Positions 18,324 through 27,366 are shown, numbered from the stretch's first letter. The stretch is 64,000 nt of DNA from Pseudomonas versuta (GCF_001294575.1 NZ_CP012676.1:3486001-3550000), one strand, 5' to 3'. Notes: generated by a model from the sequence alone, not told the origin. Numbers and translations are program-made.

Positions 18324-21300
18324 AATTCACCGATATTTTCGTCCGCCGTCCGGTGCTCGCCCTGGTCGTGAGCCTGATCATCCTGTTGGCCGGGCTCAAA
18401 GCCTGGATGGACCTGCCGGTCCGTCAGTACCCGTTACTGGAGAGTTCGGTGATTACCGTCACTACCGACTATCCCGGTGCTCCGGCCGATCTGATGCAGG
18501 GCTTTGTTACCCAACCGATCAACCAGTCACTGGCCTCGGTGGAAGGGGTGGATTACATCAGTTCCTCGTCGGTGCAAGGCCATAGCGTGATTACCTTGCG
18601 CATGGCCCTCAACCAGGATTCGGCCAAAGCCTTGAGCGAAGTGATCGCCAAGGTCAATCAGGTCAAATATCGCCTGCCGGAACAGGCCTACGACCCGGTC
18701 ATCGAGCGCTCGGCCGGTGAGGCAACGGCTGTGGCCTATGTCGGTTTTTCCAGCGACACGCTCTCGGCCGCAGCCATGAGCGACTACCTGAGCCGGGTAG
18801 TACACCCCTTATTCGCCACCCTCGAGGGCGTGGCCAAAATCGAGACCTTTGGCGGCCAGCGCCTGGCGATGCGTGTCTGGCTCGACCCGCAGCGCATGGC
18901 CGCCCACGGCGTCAGCGCCGATCAGGTTGAGCAGGCGATCCGCGCCAACAACTTCCAGGCCGCGCCGGGGCAGATCCAAGGTCAGTACGTAATCTCATCG
19001 ATTCAAGTCAACAGCGACCTGAGCACCCTTGATGAGTTTCGCCAACTGGTGATCAGCAACCGCGGCGACCACCTGCTGCACCTGGGGGACATAGCCGAGA
19101 TCGAGCTGGGCTCCGCGGCCTACGAAACCAGCGCCCTGATGGACGGCAAACCCGCCGTACACCTGGGCCTGTACGCCACACCCGGGGGCAACCCGCTGCA
19201 GATCGTCGAGGGCATCAAGCGCCTGCTGCCCGAGATCCGCAAAACCCTGCCGCCGGGGGCCGAAACTGCGCTGGCGTTCGAGACCGCGCACTTCATTGAG
19301 GCATCAATCATGGAGGTCATCAAAACCCTGATTGAGGCCATGTTAATCGTGGTGGTGATTATTTATCTGTGCCTGGGCTCGTGGCGTAGCGTGCTGATTC
19401 CGATCCTCAGCATTCCCCTGTCCCTGATGGGCGCACTGGCCTTGATGGCGCTGGCCGGTTTCAGCATCAACCTGCTCACCCTGCTGGCAATGGTGCTGGC
19501 TATCGGCCTGGTGGTGGACGACGCCATTGTGGTCACCGAAAACATCCACCGCCATATCCGCCAGGGTCTGGCTGCGCAGCAGGCGGCGCTGATCGGCGCA
19601 CGGGAAATAGCCTCGCCGGTCATCGCCATGACCATCACCCTGGCGGCGGTATATCTGCCCATCGGCCTGATGAACGGCCTGACCGGCGCCCTGTTCAAGG
19701 AGTTTGCCCTGACCCTGGCGGGCGCCGTGCTGGTGTCCGGGGTGATCGCCCTGACCCTGGCCCCGGTGATGTGCGCCAAACTGCTGCCCGCAGGTGACAA
19801 CGAAGGCCCCATGGGGCTGCTGGCCCGGCGTTTCTTCCAGCGCTTGTCGCGCAGCTATCAGCGAGCCCTGGTGCACTCGTTGCGTCGCCGCGGCGCAGTG
19901 CTGGGGTTTGGCTTGCTGGTGCTGCTCAGCTTGCCGCTGCTCTATGGCCAGGCAGACAAGGAACTGGCGCCCAACGAAGACCAGGGCAACCTGTTGCTGG
20001 CAATCAAATCGCCGCAGCATGCCAATCTCGATTTTGTCGAGCGCTACGCCGGGCAACTGAGCCTGCTTCTCGGCGCCATCCCCGAAGCCACAGGCACCTG
20101 GATCATCAACGGCACCGACGGCATCGCGGCCAGCTATGCCGGGATCAATCTGAAGGAGTGGAGCCAGCGCGGGCGCAGTGCGGCGCAGATCCAGAGCGAA
20201 CTTCAGCAGCAGGTGGATGCCGTAGAGGGCAACTCGATCTTCGTCTTCCAGATGCCCCCCCTGCCCGCCTCGACCGGCGGCTTGCCGGTGCAAATGGTGA
20301 TCCGCAGCACTGAAGATTACCGCGCGCTGTTTCAGGCCATGGAAGTGATCAAGCAACAGGCCCGGGCCAGTGGTTTGTTCGCAGTGGTCGACAGCGACCT
20401 GGAGTTCAACAATCCGCTGACCGAAGTGCGCATTGACCGTAGCAAAGCCAACAGCCTGGGCATTCGCCTGCAAGACATCGCCAGCACGCTCGCGGTGCTG
20501 GCCGGCGAAAACTACACCAACCGGTTCGGCCTGCAGGGCCGCTCCTACGATGTGATCGCGCAAACCCGGGCCAGTCAGCGCATGACCCCCGATGCCCTGA
20601 ACGGTTTCTATATCAACACTGAGGCCGGCACCCAAGTACCGCTGTCGACCGTGGTCAGCCTGCACAACGACATCCAGCCCAATCGCCTCAAGCAGTTCAA
20701 CCAGCAAAACTCGGCAACCTTCCAGGCCATCCCGGCACCGGGCGTCAGCTTGGGTGAAGCGGTGGCCTTTTTGGCTGCACAAGGCGAACAACTGCCTGCC
20801 AGTTTCCACCATGACTGGCAGTCCGATTCGCGGCAATTCATCCATGAAGGCAACGCCCTGCTGCTGACCTTTGTACTCGCCCTGATTGCGATCTATATGG
20901 TGCTGGCAGCGCAGTACGAGAGCCTGCGTGACCCGTTGATCATCCTGATTACCGTGCCACTGTCGATCTGCGGCGCCTTGCTTGCGCTGGCACTGGGCTG
21001 GGCCACGCTCAACATCTATACCCAGATCGGCCTGGTGACCTTGATTGGGCTGATCAGCAAGCATGGGATTCTGATGGTGGAGTTTGCCAACGAACTGCAA
21101 GTGCTCCATGGCTACTCCCCGGCGCAGGCCATCATCCGCTCTGCATGCATTCGCCTGCGGCCGATCCTGATGACCACCGCGGCGATGGTCGTCGGCCTGG
21201 TGCCGCTGTTGTTTGCCAGTGGTGCGGGGGCCAGCAGCCGCTTCGGGCTGGGCATCGTGATTGTGGTGGGAATGATCGTGGGGACGTTGTTTACGCTGTT

Positions 21301-21382
21301 TGTATTGCCGTCGGTCTATACGGTGATCTCAAAGAGACGCCCCCAATACCTGCAGGATCGAGCTTACTCGCGAGCTGTTTAA
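18320..21382 (+). CDS. RND multidrug efflux permease (HAE1 family)
   Basis: Inner-membrane proton-driven pump of 1020 residues with the usual 12 helices and two large periplasmic loops. The N-terminus FTDIFVRRPVLALVVSLIIL is typical. The proton-relay aspartates of helix 4 are at 400-401 (GLVVDDAIVVTENI), and helix 10-11 contains LIGLISKHGILMVEFANEL. It overlaps the adaptor gene by four bases. The last ten codons (LQDRAYSRAV) and the stop come from the left arm and loop of a REPIN that begins at 21349, so the native tail has been replaced. Those residues are beyond the last membrane helix in the cytoplasm, so function is probably intact. Confidence 0.92.
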   Translation: MKFTDIFVRRPVLALVVSLIILLAGLKAWMDLPVRQYPLLESSVITVTTDYPGAPADLMQGFVTQPINQSLASVEGVDYISSSSVQGHSVITLRMALNQDSAKALSEVIAKVNQVKYRLPEQAYDPVIERSAGEATAVAYVGFSSDTLSAAAMSDYLSRVVHPLFATLEGVAKIETFGGQRLAMRVWLDPQRMAAHGVSADQVEQAIRANNFQAAPGQIQGQYVISSIQVNSDLSTLDEFRQLVISNRGDHLLHLGDIAEIELGSAAYETSALMDGKPAVHLGLYATPGGNPLQIVEGIKRLLPEIRKTLPPGAETALAFETAHFIEASIMEVIKTLIEAMLIVVVIIYLCLGSWRSVLIPILSIPLSLMGALALMALAGFSINLLTLLAMVLAIGLVVDDAIVVTENIHRHIRQGLAAQQAALIGAREIASPVIAMTITLAAVYLPIGLMNGLTGALFKEFALTLAGAVLVSGVIALTLAPVMCAKLLPAGDNEGPMGLLARRFFQRLSRSYQRALVHSLRRRGAVLGFGLLVLLSLPLLYGQADKELAPNEDQGNLLLAIKSPQHANLDFVERYAGQLSLLLGAIPEATGTWIINGTDGIAASYAGINLKEWSQRGRSAAQIQSELQQQVDAVEGNSIFVFQMPPLPASTGGLPVQMVIRSTEDYRALFQAMEVIKQQARASGLFAVVDSDLEFNNPLTEVRIDRSKANSLGIRLQDIASTLAVLAGENYTNRFGLQGRSYDVIAQTRASQRMTPDALNGFYINTEAGTQVPLSTVVSLHNDIQPNRLKQFNQQNSATFQAIPAPGVSLGEAVAFLAAQGEQLPASFHHDWQSDSRQFIHEGNALLLTFVLALIAIYMVLAAQYESLRDPLIILITVPLSICGALLALALGWATLNIYTQIGLVTLIGLISKHGILMVEFANELQVLHGYSPAQAIIRSACIRLRPILMTTAAMVVGLVPLLFASGAGASSRFGLGIVIVVGMIVGTLFTLFVLPSVYTVISKRRPQYLQDRAYSRAV

Positions 21383-21411
21383 AAGCTCGCGAGCAAACTC
21401 GCTCCTACAGG
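21349..21411. repeat. REPIN forming the 3' end of the RND permease gene
   Basis: Facing arms CCTGCAGGATCGAGCTTACT and its partner ending CGCTCCTACAGG. The left arm lies in the coding frame of the permease and the loop GTTTAAA supplies its TAA at 21380-21382. The right arm ends 10 bases before the convergent phoH-like gene stop. Confidence 0.9.
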
Positions 21412-21420
21412 TTAATTGCC

Positions 21421-22815
21421 TCAGAGGTGAGATTCGGCGTACTCGGCCAGAATCGAACGCGGCACCCCTTGCAGGGCTATATGCACACCGTTGGGGAAAT
21501 CCTTGAAACGCTCCGTCAGGTAGGTCAGCCCCGAACTGGTGGCCGACAGGTAAGGGGTGTCGATCTGCGCCAGGTTGCCCAGGCACACCACTTTCGAACC
21601 TGCGCCCGCACGGGTGATGATGGTTTTCATCTGGTGCGGTGTCAGGTTCTGGCACTCGTCAATCAGGATCAGGCTTTGCTGGAAGCTGCGGCCACGGATG
21701 TAGTTCAGGGATTTGAACTGCAACGGCACCTTGCTCAGGATGTAATCAACGCTGCCATGGGTGTTTTCGTCCTCCATATGCAAGGCTTCAAGGTTATCGG
21801 TGATGGCCCCCAGCCAAGGTTCCATTTTCTCGGCTTCAGTACCCGGCAAGAAGCCGATCTCCTGATCCAGCCCTTGCACGCTGCGGGTACAGATAATGCG
21901 CCGGTAACGCTTGCTGACCATGGTTTGTTCGATCGCTGCGGCCAGCGCCAGAATGGTTTTACCCGAACCCGCCGCACCCGACAGGTTGACCAGATGAATG
22001 TCCGGATCAAGCAAGGCAAACAGTGCCAGTGCCTGATAGATATCCCGCGGTTTCAAGCCCCACGCTTCCTGATGCAGCAGCGGCTCCTGATGCAGGTCGA
22101 GTATCAGCAGGTGGTCCTTGCGAATCTCCTTGATCCAGCCGACGAACCCCTGTTCATCAATGATGAACTCGTTGATATGCACGGCAGGCAGGTTGTCGAT
22201 CAACTGCACCTGGTGCCAGGTCCGACCATGGCCCTGACGGGTTTCGACTTTGCTGACCCGGTCCCAGAACGAGCCCGTCATGGTGTGATAGCCACGGGGT
22301 AGCAGCGCCACGTCGTCAACCAGCTGGTCAGTGCTGTAGTCCTCGGAGGCGATCCCGCACGCCCGGGCCTTGAGGCGCATGTTGATGTCTTTGGTCACCA
22401 GCACCACACGCCGCTCAGGGTCACGGGTGTGCAGATCGATCAGCTGGTTGATGATGATGTTGTCGTTGAGGTTTTCAGGGAGCAGCGCGTTAGGCTCCCT
22501 GCGCTTGTTCATCAGAATCGATAAAAAGCCTTTGGGACCGCTTTTGCCCCGCAGGATAGGTACACCCGCCTCGACGTCTTCGGGAGAAGACGCACCCAGT
22601 GTCTGATCAATCAGACGAATCGCCTGGCGACACTCCGCAGCCACCAGTAATTTTCCGGTTTTGAGTTTGTCGAGCTCTTCGAGCACGGTCATCGGGATGG
22701 TGACGTGGTGCTCCTCGAAATTGAGCAGCGCGTTTGGATCGTGAATCAGAACATTGGTATCGAGTACATAAAGGATTGGCTGGTTGGAAGAAGGAGTGCG
22801 TCCGTGATCATCCAT
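21421..22815 (-). CDS. PIN-PhoH family ATPase/ribonuclease
   Basis: A 464-residue cytoplasmic protein of the YlaK/PhoH2 type. The N-terminal PIN domain (VLDTNVLIHDPNALLNF, VTIPMTVLEELDKLK) carries the acidic residues of an RNase site; the C-terminal PhoH domain is a P-loop ATPase with Walker A GAAGSGKT ending at Lys286, the adjacent TRSVQGLDQEIGFLPG loop and Walker B LILIDECQNLTPHQMK. PIN-PhoH proteins studied in mycobacteria are sequence-specific RNA helicase/RNases; the role in Pseudomonas is not established. It is a single gene convergent with the RND pump. Confidence 0.92.
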   Translation of the reverse strand: MDDHGRTPSSNQPILYVLDTNVLIHDPNALLNFEEHHVTIPMTVLEELDKLKTGKLLVAAECRQAIRLIDQTLGASSPEDVEAGVPILRGKSGPKGFLSILMNKRREPNALLPENLNDNIIINQLIDLHTRDPERRVVLVTKDINMRLKARACGIASEDYSTDQLVDDVALLPRGYHTMTGSFWDRVSKVETRQGHGRTWHQVQLIDNLPAVHINEFIIDEQGFVGWIKEIRKDHLLILDLHQEPLLHQEAWGLKPRDIYQALALFALLDPDIHLVNLSGAAGSGKTILALAAAIEQTMVSKRYRRIICTRSVQGLDQEIGFLPGTEAEKMEPWLGAITDNLEALHMEDENTHGSVDYILSKVPLQFKSLNYIRGRSFQQSLILIDECQNLTPHQMKTIITRAGAGSKVVCLGNLAQIDTPYLSATSSGLTYLTERFKDFPNGVHIALQGVPRSILAEYAESHL

Positions 22816-23111
22816 ACTCGGTCACCTTTGTGGGAGCCATTCGACGCAATACCACAACAGTGCTGCGCCTCGAAGTGACTGCCGAACTCATCTGATGCGT
22901 TCAGATGAATACCCTTCCCGATGGGTCCTGGAAGACGCCACCTGTGGTGCAGGTTTCGGCGGTCTGTCTTCGTAATACTCCTAAACGTGTGACAAAAAAA
23001 AGGATTTTTAACGAATAAAGAATTTATTTTTCAGAATGACGAATCGCCTTGGCGGATGCCCGAAGCGCAGCTAGAGTCAGAGGTCTATATGTAACTTTTT
23101 CTTACCCAAGC
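22816..23111. other. Upstream region of the phoH-like gene
   Basis: About 300 bases without a gene, between the phoH-like start and a REPIN. It contains an A/T-rich patch at 22990-23040 that may hold the promoter for the minus-strand phoH-like gene. I see no clear regulatory motif. Confidence 0.5.
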
Positions 23112-23170
23112 CCTGCAGGAGCGAGCTTGCCTCGCGATTTTTTAAACAGCTCGCGAGCAAGCTCCTACAG
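23112..23170. repeat. REPIN supplying the stop codon of the deacetylase-like gene
   Basis: Left arm CCTGCAGGAGCGAGCTTGCC, right arm GAGCAAGCTCCTACAG (missing a few bases relative to others). The right arm CTACAG, read on the minus strand as CTGTAG, provides the last Leu codon and TAG stop of the polysaccharide-deacetylase-like gene at 23165-23167. Confidence 0.88.
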
Positions 23171-24286
23171 AGGTTTTGCGCAATCCGCCCAGCCAAGCCC
23201 GCTCTGCGCCGTTGCCTTCAATAGCCAGGGCAATGCGCTGCGCACCTTGTCCTGGGTATCGTGAAAAGCAATCACCCCGTGGCGCCACAACAACATCAGG
23301 CTCAATACCCGTTGTGCTGACTGCTCGGCCGTCATGCCGCCAGCCATGTCTTGCGAATCAATGTCCCACAGCGCCACCTTCACGCCTTGCGATTCAAAGA
23401 ACCCTGCGCTATCCGCCCGACGCTGCCCATAAGGCGGACGAAACAGAGGAACGTAGTTCTGAGGCACCCCTTGTTTGACCAACGCCAGGCTGCGCAAAAT
23501 CGAAGCCTGCCAGTCTTGCCAATGGCTGTGGGAACGATACTCCCAGCCCTGCACGCCCACGCACTGCCCCTGGTACAGCGCCTTCACTGCTGCTTCGGAG
23601 CTTTTATCGAGTCGGGCTTGCAGACTGTTACCCAGAACAAAGAACGTGGCACTGATCGATTGCTTGCGCAGATAGTCGGTCAACCAGTCCGTGTTACCCG
23701 GTGACTGCGTCGGGCCGCTGTCAAACGTCAGCATGAACAGCCGGTCATTCATCTCATCGCCGTTGAACTCATGATCCCCGAACAGGCCGATTTCACTGCT
23801 GATTTGCGGGAACAGCGCCGCCATGCGCAATTGCTCATCCAGATAGCGCCGGTGAAACTCGCGGGCCGGTTCGGCCCAGGCGGCATAAAACGAGTCATCG
23901 GCGACTTCGAACTTGCCCGCCTGCTCACGCAAACTGTCCATGTCATCGACGTAATAGCAAAACGATGCGTCCTGATCGCAGCTCTGCTGTGCAAAGTTGT
24001 AATTGGCCAGCAGCCGCAACCATAGCTTGCGCCGCAGGCTATCAATCTCATCGATGTTGATGACCTTCAGGTTCAGACGCTGCTTCAGAGCATTGTCATC
24101 AAGCGCCTCGCTGGCCAGCAAGGCGTGAGCGAAGGTCAGGATTTCTGCACGCGAGGCCACATCGAACAAGGCCGGGCTGTTCAGTTGTTCAGGCCATGTG
24201 CTGCGGTCCAGCGTCGCCGGTTCGTTCGGCACTGCCACTGCCGCCGAACACAGCAGCCAGGCGCAGAAAATAAGAGCAATGCGCAC
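23165..24286 (-). CDS. NodB-like polysaccharide deacetylase homologue with altered metal site
   Basis: Exported protein of 373 residues from a GTG start with GGGAG upstream. A signal peptide covers about residues 1-19 (IALIFCAWLLCSAAVAV). Residues about 20-180 are a helical N-terminal part with no family I recognise; the NodB homology domain follows. Motif 1 reads TFDSGP at 187-192, where active enzymes have TFDDGP, so the metal-binding Asp is Ser190. In motif 2 the first metal His appears to be Glu249 (EYRSHSHW), leaving the second. Motif 3 (RPPYG) and motif 5 (IAFHDT) are intact. It may be inactive or use another chemistry. The stop codon lies in a REP arm, so the native C-terminus may have been longer. 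Confidence 0.82.
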   Translation of the reverse strand: MRIALIFCAWLLCSAAVAVPNEPATLDRSTWPEQLNSPALFDVASRAEILTFAHALLASEALDDNALKQRLNLKVINIDEIDSLRRKLWLRLLANYNFAQQSCDQDASFCYYVDDMDSLREQAGKFEVADDSFYAAWAEPAREFHRRYLDEQLRMAALFPQISSEIGLFGDHEFNGDEMNDRLFMLTFDSGPTQSPGNTDWLTDYLRKQSISATFFVLGNSLQARLDKSSEAAVKALYQGQCVGVQGWEYRSHSHWQDWQASILRSLALVKQGVPQNYVPLFRPPYGQRRADSAGFFESQGVKVALWDIDSQDMAGGMTAEQSAQRVLSLMLLWRHGVIAFHDTQDKVRSALPWLLKATAQSGLGWADCAKPL

Positions 24287-24335
24287 GGATCCGTCTCCCT
24301 TTAAAAAACTGCCAGCACTATAACCGCACCGTACC

Positions 24336-24420
24336 GTAGTCGCTGACGAGGCACGAGGCTGCGAAAGGATTTGTTGAAGGTCCTTCGGCCCTTATCGCAA
24401 CCTCGTACCTCGTCAGCGAC
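24336..24420. repeat. Inverted repeat, GTAGTCGCTG family
   Basis: Arms GTCGCTGACGAGGCACGAGG (24339-24358) and CCTCGTACCTCGTCAGCGAC (24401-24420) match except at one position. The outer GTAGTCGCTG motif is shared with the repeats at 27246 and 42385, making a third, rarer REP family. It sits between the deacetylase-like gene start and yaaA, in a gap of 215 bases. Confidence 0.85.
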
Positions 24421-24501
24421 GAGGGCTTCCTATCACCACCATAGGTGGAGTCAAACCCCGCCAGCGCCTAGAATCGCCCGACGCTAAAAGGAGACGACCT
24501 C

Positions 24502-25281
24502 ATGCTGATGGTGATTTCACCCGCTAAAACCCTCGATTACCAGACGCCGCCGGCCACTGCGCGTTTCACCCTGCCGCAATACCTGGACCACTCCCAGGAA
24601 CTGATCGGGCAATTGCGCGAACTGAGCCCGCAACAGATTGGCGAGCTGATGCATTTGTCCGACAAGCTTTCGGGGCTCAACGCGGCCCGTTTCGGCAGCT
24701 GGACCCCGGCCTTCACTCCCGAAAACGCCAAGCAGGCGCTGCTGGCCTTCAAGGGTGATGTGTACACCGGCCTCAATGCCGTGGACTTCAATGAAGCCGA
24801 CTTTGACTACGCACAGACCCATCTGCGCATGCTCTCGGGCCTGTATGGCCTGCTGCGGCCACTGGACCTGATGATGCCGTACCGCCTGGAAATGGGCACC
24901 AAGCTGGCCAATGCCCGCGGCAAGGACCTGTACGCCTTCTGGGGCACCCGCATCAGCGAATGGCTGAATCAGGCCCTGGCCGAACAAGGCGATGACGTGC
25001 TGCTCAACCTGGCGTCCAACGAATACTTCTCGGCAGTCAAAAAGCCGGCCCTGAACGCGCGCATCATCAACACCGAATTCAAGGACCTGAAAAATGGTCA
25101 GCACAAAATCATCAGCTTCTACGCGAAAAAAGCCCGGGGCATGATGAGCCGCTTCGTGATCAAGGAGCGGATCAATAATCCCGAACTGCTCAAACAGTTC
25201 GACGAGCAGGGCTACCGCTACAGTACCGAACAGTCAAAACCTGACCTGTTGGTTTTCCTGCGTGACCACGCCCCCGAATAA
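24502..25281 (+). CDS. yaaA: Peroxide stress protein YaaA
   Basis: DUF328/UPF0246 protein of 259 residues. E. coli YaaA (258 residues) lowers intracellular free iron during peroxide stress and binds DNA. Signatures are [14 protein letters not shown] at the N-terminus, [12 protein letters not shown], the GDVYTGLNA segment, [21 protein letters not shown] in two parts and [14 protein letters not shown] good AAAAGGAG site precedes the ATG. It is upstream of algD in the same direction but 634 bases separate them, so they are independent. Confidence 0.94.
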   Translation: MLMVISPAKTLDYQTPPATARFTLPQYLDHSQELIGQLRELSPQQIGELMHLSDKLSGLNAARFGSWTPAFTPENAKQALLAFKGDVYTGLNAVDFNEADFDYAQTHLRMLSGLYGLLRPLDLMMPYRLEMGTKLANARGKDLYAFWGTRISEWLNQALAEQGDDVLLNLASNEYFSAVKKPALNARIINTEFKDLKNGQHKIISFYAKKARGMMSRFVIKERINNPELLKQFDEQGYRYSTEQSKPDLLVFLRDHAPE

Positions 25282-25355
25282 CCCCCGCCTTTTTGACGCA
25301 GCTCTGTCCCGCAGAGCATGCGTCGCGCTGTAAATCCCCGCCTGAGGCACTGCAT

Positions 25356-25382
25356 GAACTTAAATTCACTCGACAAATGTGA
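25356..25382 (+). promoter_or_regulatory. AlgU (sigma-22) promoter candidate 1 for algD
   Basis: GAACTT at 25356-25361, a 16-base spacer and TGTGA at 25378-25382, against the AlgU/RpoE consensus GAACTT-N16/17-TCTGA (10 of 11 positions). It would give a leader of about 530 bases. Confidence 0.45.
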
Positions 25383-25420
25383 ATTTTTTTCGTAATGGCA
25401 CCCTGTTTTTTAATCGGTAC

Positions 25421-25482
25421 TGGCACTTAACTATTAGTCACGACCAACTACCCGTTATTAAAGGGCCAAACCTTAAGTGCCA
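25421..25482. repeat. Spaced 10-base inverted repeat upstream of algD
   Basis: TGGCACTTAA (25421-25430) and TTAAGTGCCA (25473-25482) are perfect complements 42 bases apart, about four helical turns. The spacing suits a looping or dimeric regulator between the two promoter candidates, but no regulator can be named from it. Confidence 0.5.
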
Positions 25483-25550
25483 TCAATATGAAAGCAGTGC
25501 CATCTTTTTCGAAATTGTTCATATCCCGGGAAAACGCGATCAACGGACCG

Positions 25551-25577
25551 GAACTATGTTCATAAGTGCTGCTCAGA
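25551..25577 (+). promoter_or_regulatory. AlgU (sigma-22) promoter candidate 2 for algD
   Basis: GAACTA at 25551-25556, a 16-base spacer and TCAGA at 25573-25577 (9 of 11 consensus positions). The resulting leader of about 330 bases is close to the leader length known for P. aeruginosa algD, which favours this one on position. Confidence 0.5.
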
Positions 25578-25915
25578 GAATCCGTAACATTTATTACAAG
25601 GTTTGTAGGAAATGACTTACAACGACGGCACTAACTTCGATCGTATATAAGATTTAATAGACCGTGACCAACACGGTTGACAATCGCTCATCGCGATCCG
25701 CATGAAATCGCTTATCAACCAATGAGTTACAGCCAAAAACCGACAATACCAGGTTATGCCTGCGACCCGGCATGCCTTGTAATAAATGATCAGTTGCTCG
25801 CTTTAAGCACAACTTAAAACAGTTTGAAACTTAACGATGTCTGTTCCAGACGTTGCGGGCTTTATTTGCCGTAATTCCTGGTACGCCCCTACTTTAGATG
25901 ACAGAGGTAAATGCG

Positions 25916-27232
25916 ATGCGCATTAGCATATTTGGTTTGGGTTATGTCGGTGCCGTGTGTGCCGGTTGTCTCTCTGCACGTGGCCATGAAGTTATCGGGG
26001 TCGATATTTCCCAGGACAAAATTGATCTGATCAACCTCGGCAAGTCGCCCATCGTGGAACCCGGCCTGGGCGAACTGCTGGCCCAGGGCATTCAGACCGG
26101 ACGCCTGCGTGGCACTACCAATTTTGCCTCGGCGATCCGTGAAAGCGATCTGTCGATGATTTGCGTCGGCACGCCGAGCAAGAAAAACGGCGACCTGGAA
26201 CTCAACTACATCGAAGCGGTGTGCCGTGAAATCGGTGCAGTACTGCGTGACAAAACCTCGCGCCATACCATCGTGGTACGCAGCACCGTATTGCCGGGCA
26301 CCGTGAAAAATGTCGTGATCCCGCTCCTTGAGCAATGCTCGGGCAAAAAAGCCGGTATCGACTTCGGGGTCGCAGTAAACCCTGAGTTCCTGCGTGAAAG
26401 CACCGCCATCGCCGACTACGACCAGCCACCAATGACCGTGATCGGCGAGTTCGACACCGCCTCCGGTGATGTGCTGCAGGCGCTGTACGAAGAACTCAGC
26501 GCCCCGATCATCCGCAAGGACATCGAAGTGGCCGAGATGATCAAGTACACCTGCAACGTGTGGCACGCCACCAAAGTGACCTTCGCCAACGAAATCGGCA
26601 ACATCGCCAAAGCGGTCGGTGTGGATGGCCGTGACGTGATGGACGTGGTGTGCCAGGACAAAACCCTCAACCTGTCGCAGTACTACATGCGCCCGGGCTT
26701 TGCCTTCGGCGGTTCGTGCCTGCCCAAGGATGTACGTGCCCTGACCTTCCGCGCCGGCTCCCTGGATGTTGAGGCGCCGCTGCTCAACTCACTGATGCGC
26801 AGCAACGAATCGCAAGTCCAGAACGCCTTCGACATCGTCGCCAGCCACGACAAACGCAAAGTCGCCCTGCTCGGCCTGAGCTTCAAGGCCGGTACCGACG
26901 ACCTGCGTGAAAGCCCGCTGGTTGAACTGGCCGAAATGCTGATCGGCAAAGGGTTCGAGCTGAGCATCTACGACACCAACGTCGAATACGCCCGCGTACA
27001 TGGTTCGAACAAAGAGTACATCGAATCGAAAATCCCCCACGTCTCGTCCCTGCTCAACTCTGACTTTGACGCCGTCATCAACAACAGCGACGTGATCATC
27101 CTGGGTAACCGCGACGAACAATTCCGCGCCCTTGCGCAAAACGCCCCCCACGGCAAGCAAGTGATCGACCTGGTGGGCTTCATGTCCCAAGCCACCAGCG
27201 TCAGCGGCCGTACTGAAGGCATTTGCTGGTAA
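25916..27232 (+). CDS. algD: GDP-mannose 6-dehydrogenase AlgD
   Basis: Committed step of alginate synthesis: four-electron oxidation of GDP-mannose to GDP-mannuronate in the cytoplasm. The start at 25916 (MRISIFGLGYVGAVCAGCL) has GAGGT upstream and gives 438 residues (436 in P. aeruginosa); an ATG 18 bases earlier is less likely. The NAD-binding Rossmann motif GLGYVGAVCAG is at 8-18, and the catalytic Cys lies at position 268 (FGGSCLPKD), the number known for AlgD. The C-terminal nucleotide-sugar domain includes LLGLSFKAGTDDLRESP. First gene of the alginate operon; the gap to alg8 holds a REP-family inverted repeat. Confidence 0.97.
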   Translation: MRISIFGLGYVGAVCAGCLSARGHEVIGVDISQDKIDLINLGKSPIVEPGLGELLAQGIQTGRLRGTTNFASAIRESDLSMICVGTPSKKNGDLELNYIEAVCREIGAVLRDKTSRHTIVVRSTVLPGTVKNVVIPLLEQCSGKKAGIDFGVAVNPEFLRESTAIADYDQPPMTVIGEFDTASGDVLQALYEELSAPIIRKDIEVAEMIKYTCNVWHATKVTFANEIGNIAKAVGVDGRDVMDVVCQDKTLNLSQYYMRPGFAFGGSCLPKDVRALTFRAGSLDVEAPLLNSLMRSNESQVQNAFDIVASHDKRKVALLGLSFKAGTDDLRESPLVELAEMLIGKGFELSIYDTNVEYARVHGSNKEYIESKIPHVSSLLNSDFDAVINNSDVIILGNRDEQFRALAQNAPHGKQVIDLVGFMSQATSVSGRTEGICW

Positions 27233-27245
27233 CAAACCCTTTCCT

Positions 27246-27322
27246 GTAGTCGCTGCCGAAGGCTGCGAACAAGCGCGAAGCGGTTGCGCTTTTCAAAGCT
27301 CGCAGCTTGCGGCAGCGACTAC
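27246..27322. repeat. Inverted repeat (GTAGTCGCTGCC family) between algD and alg8
   Basis: Arms GTAGTCGCTGCCGAAGGCTG and CAGCTTGCGGCAGCGACTAC are near-complementary. It occupies 77 of the 134 bases separating algD from alg8 and, if transcribed, would form a long hairpin inside the operon mRNA. Confidence 0.88.
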
Positions 27323-27366
27323 GGGGTTTGCGCACTACCGCCTTAATGCTCAAACGGATACTGATT

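Larger units (their letters stand above)
25282..25915. other. Long algD upstream/leader region
   Basis: A 634-base gene-free stretch, clearly more AT-rich than its neighbours. In P. aeruginosa the algD promoter is controlled from far upstream by AlgU, AlgR, AmrZ and others and the transcript has a leader of several hundred bases; the size here fits. Two AlgU-like promoters and a spaced inverted repeat are listed separately. I did not find an unambiguous AlgR box. Confidence 0.75.

Noticed and set aside
19343..21109. Long open frame antisense to the RND permease
   Set aside because: It is a shadow of a GC-rich gene; its protein has no domain, is rich in Gln/His/Gly, and the sense strand is a clear permease.
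25282..25915. A small gene or riboswitch in the algD leader
   Set aside because: No open frame with a start signal and no known riboswitch core found; the stretch fits a regulated leader.
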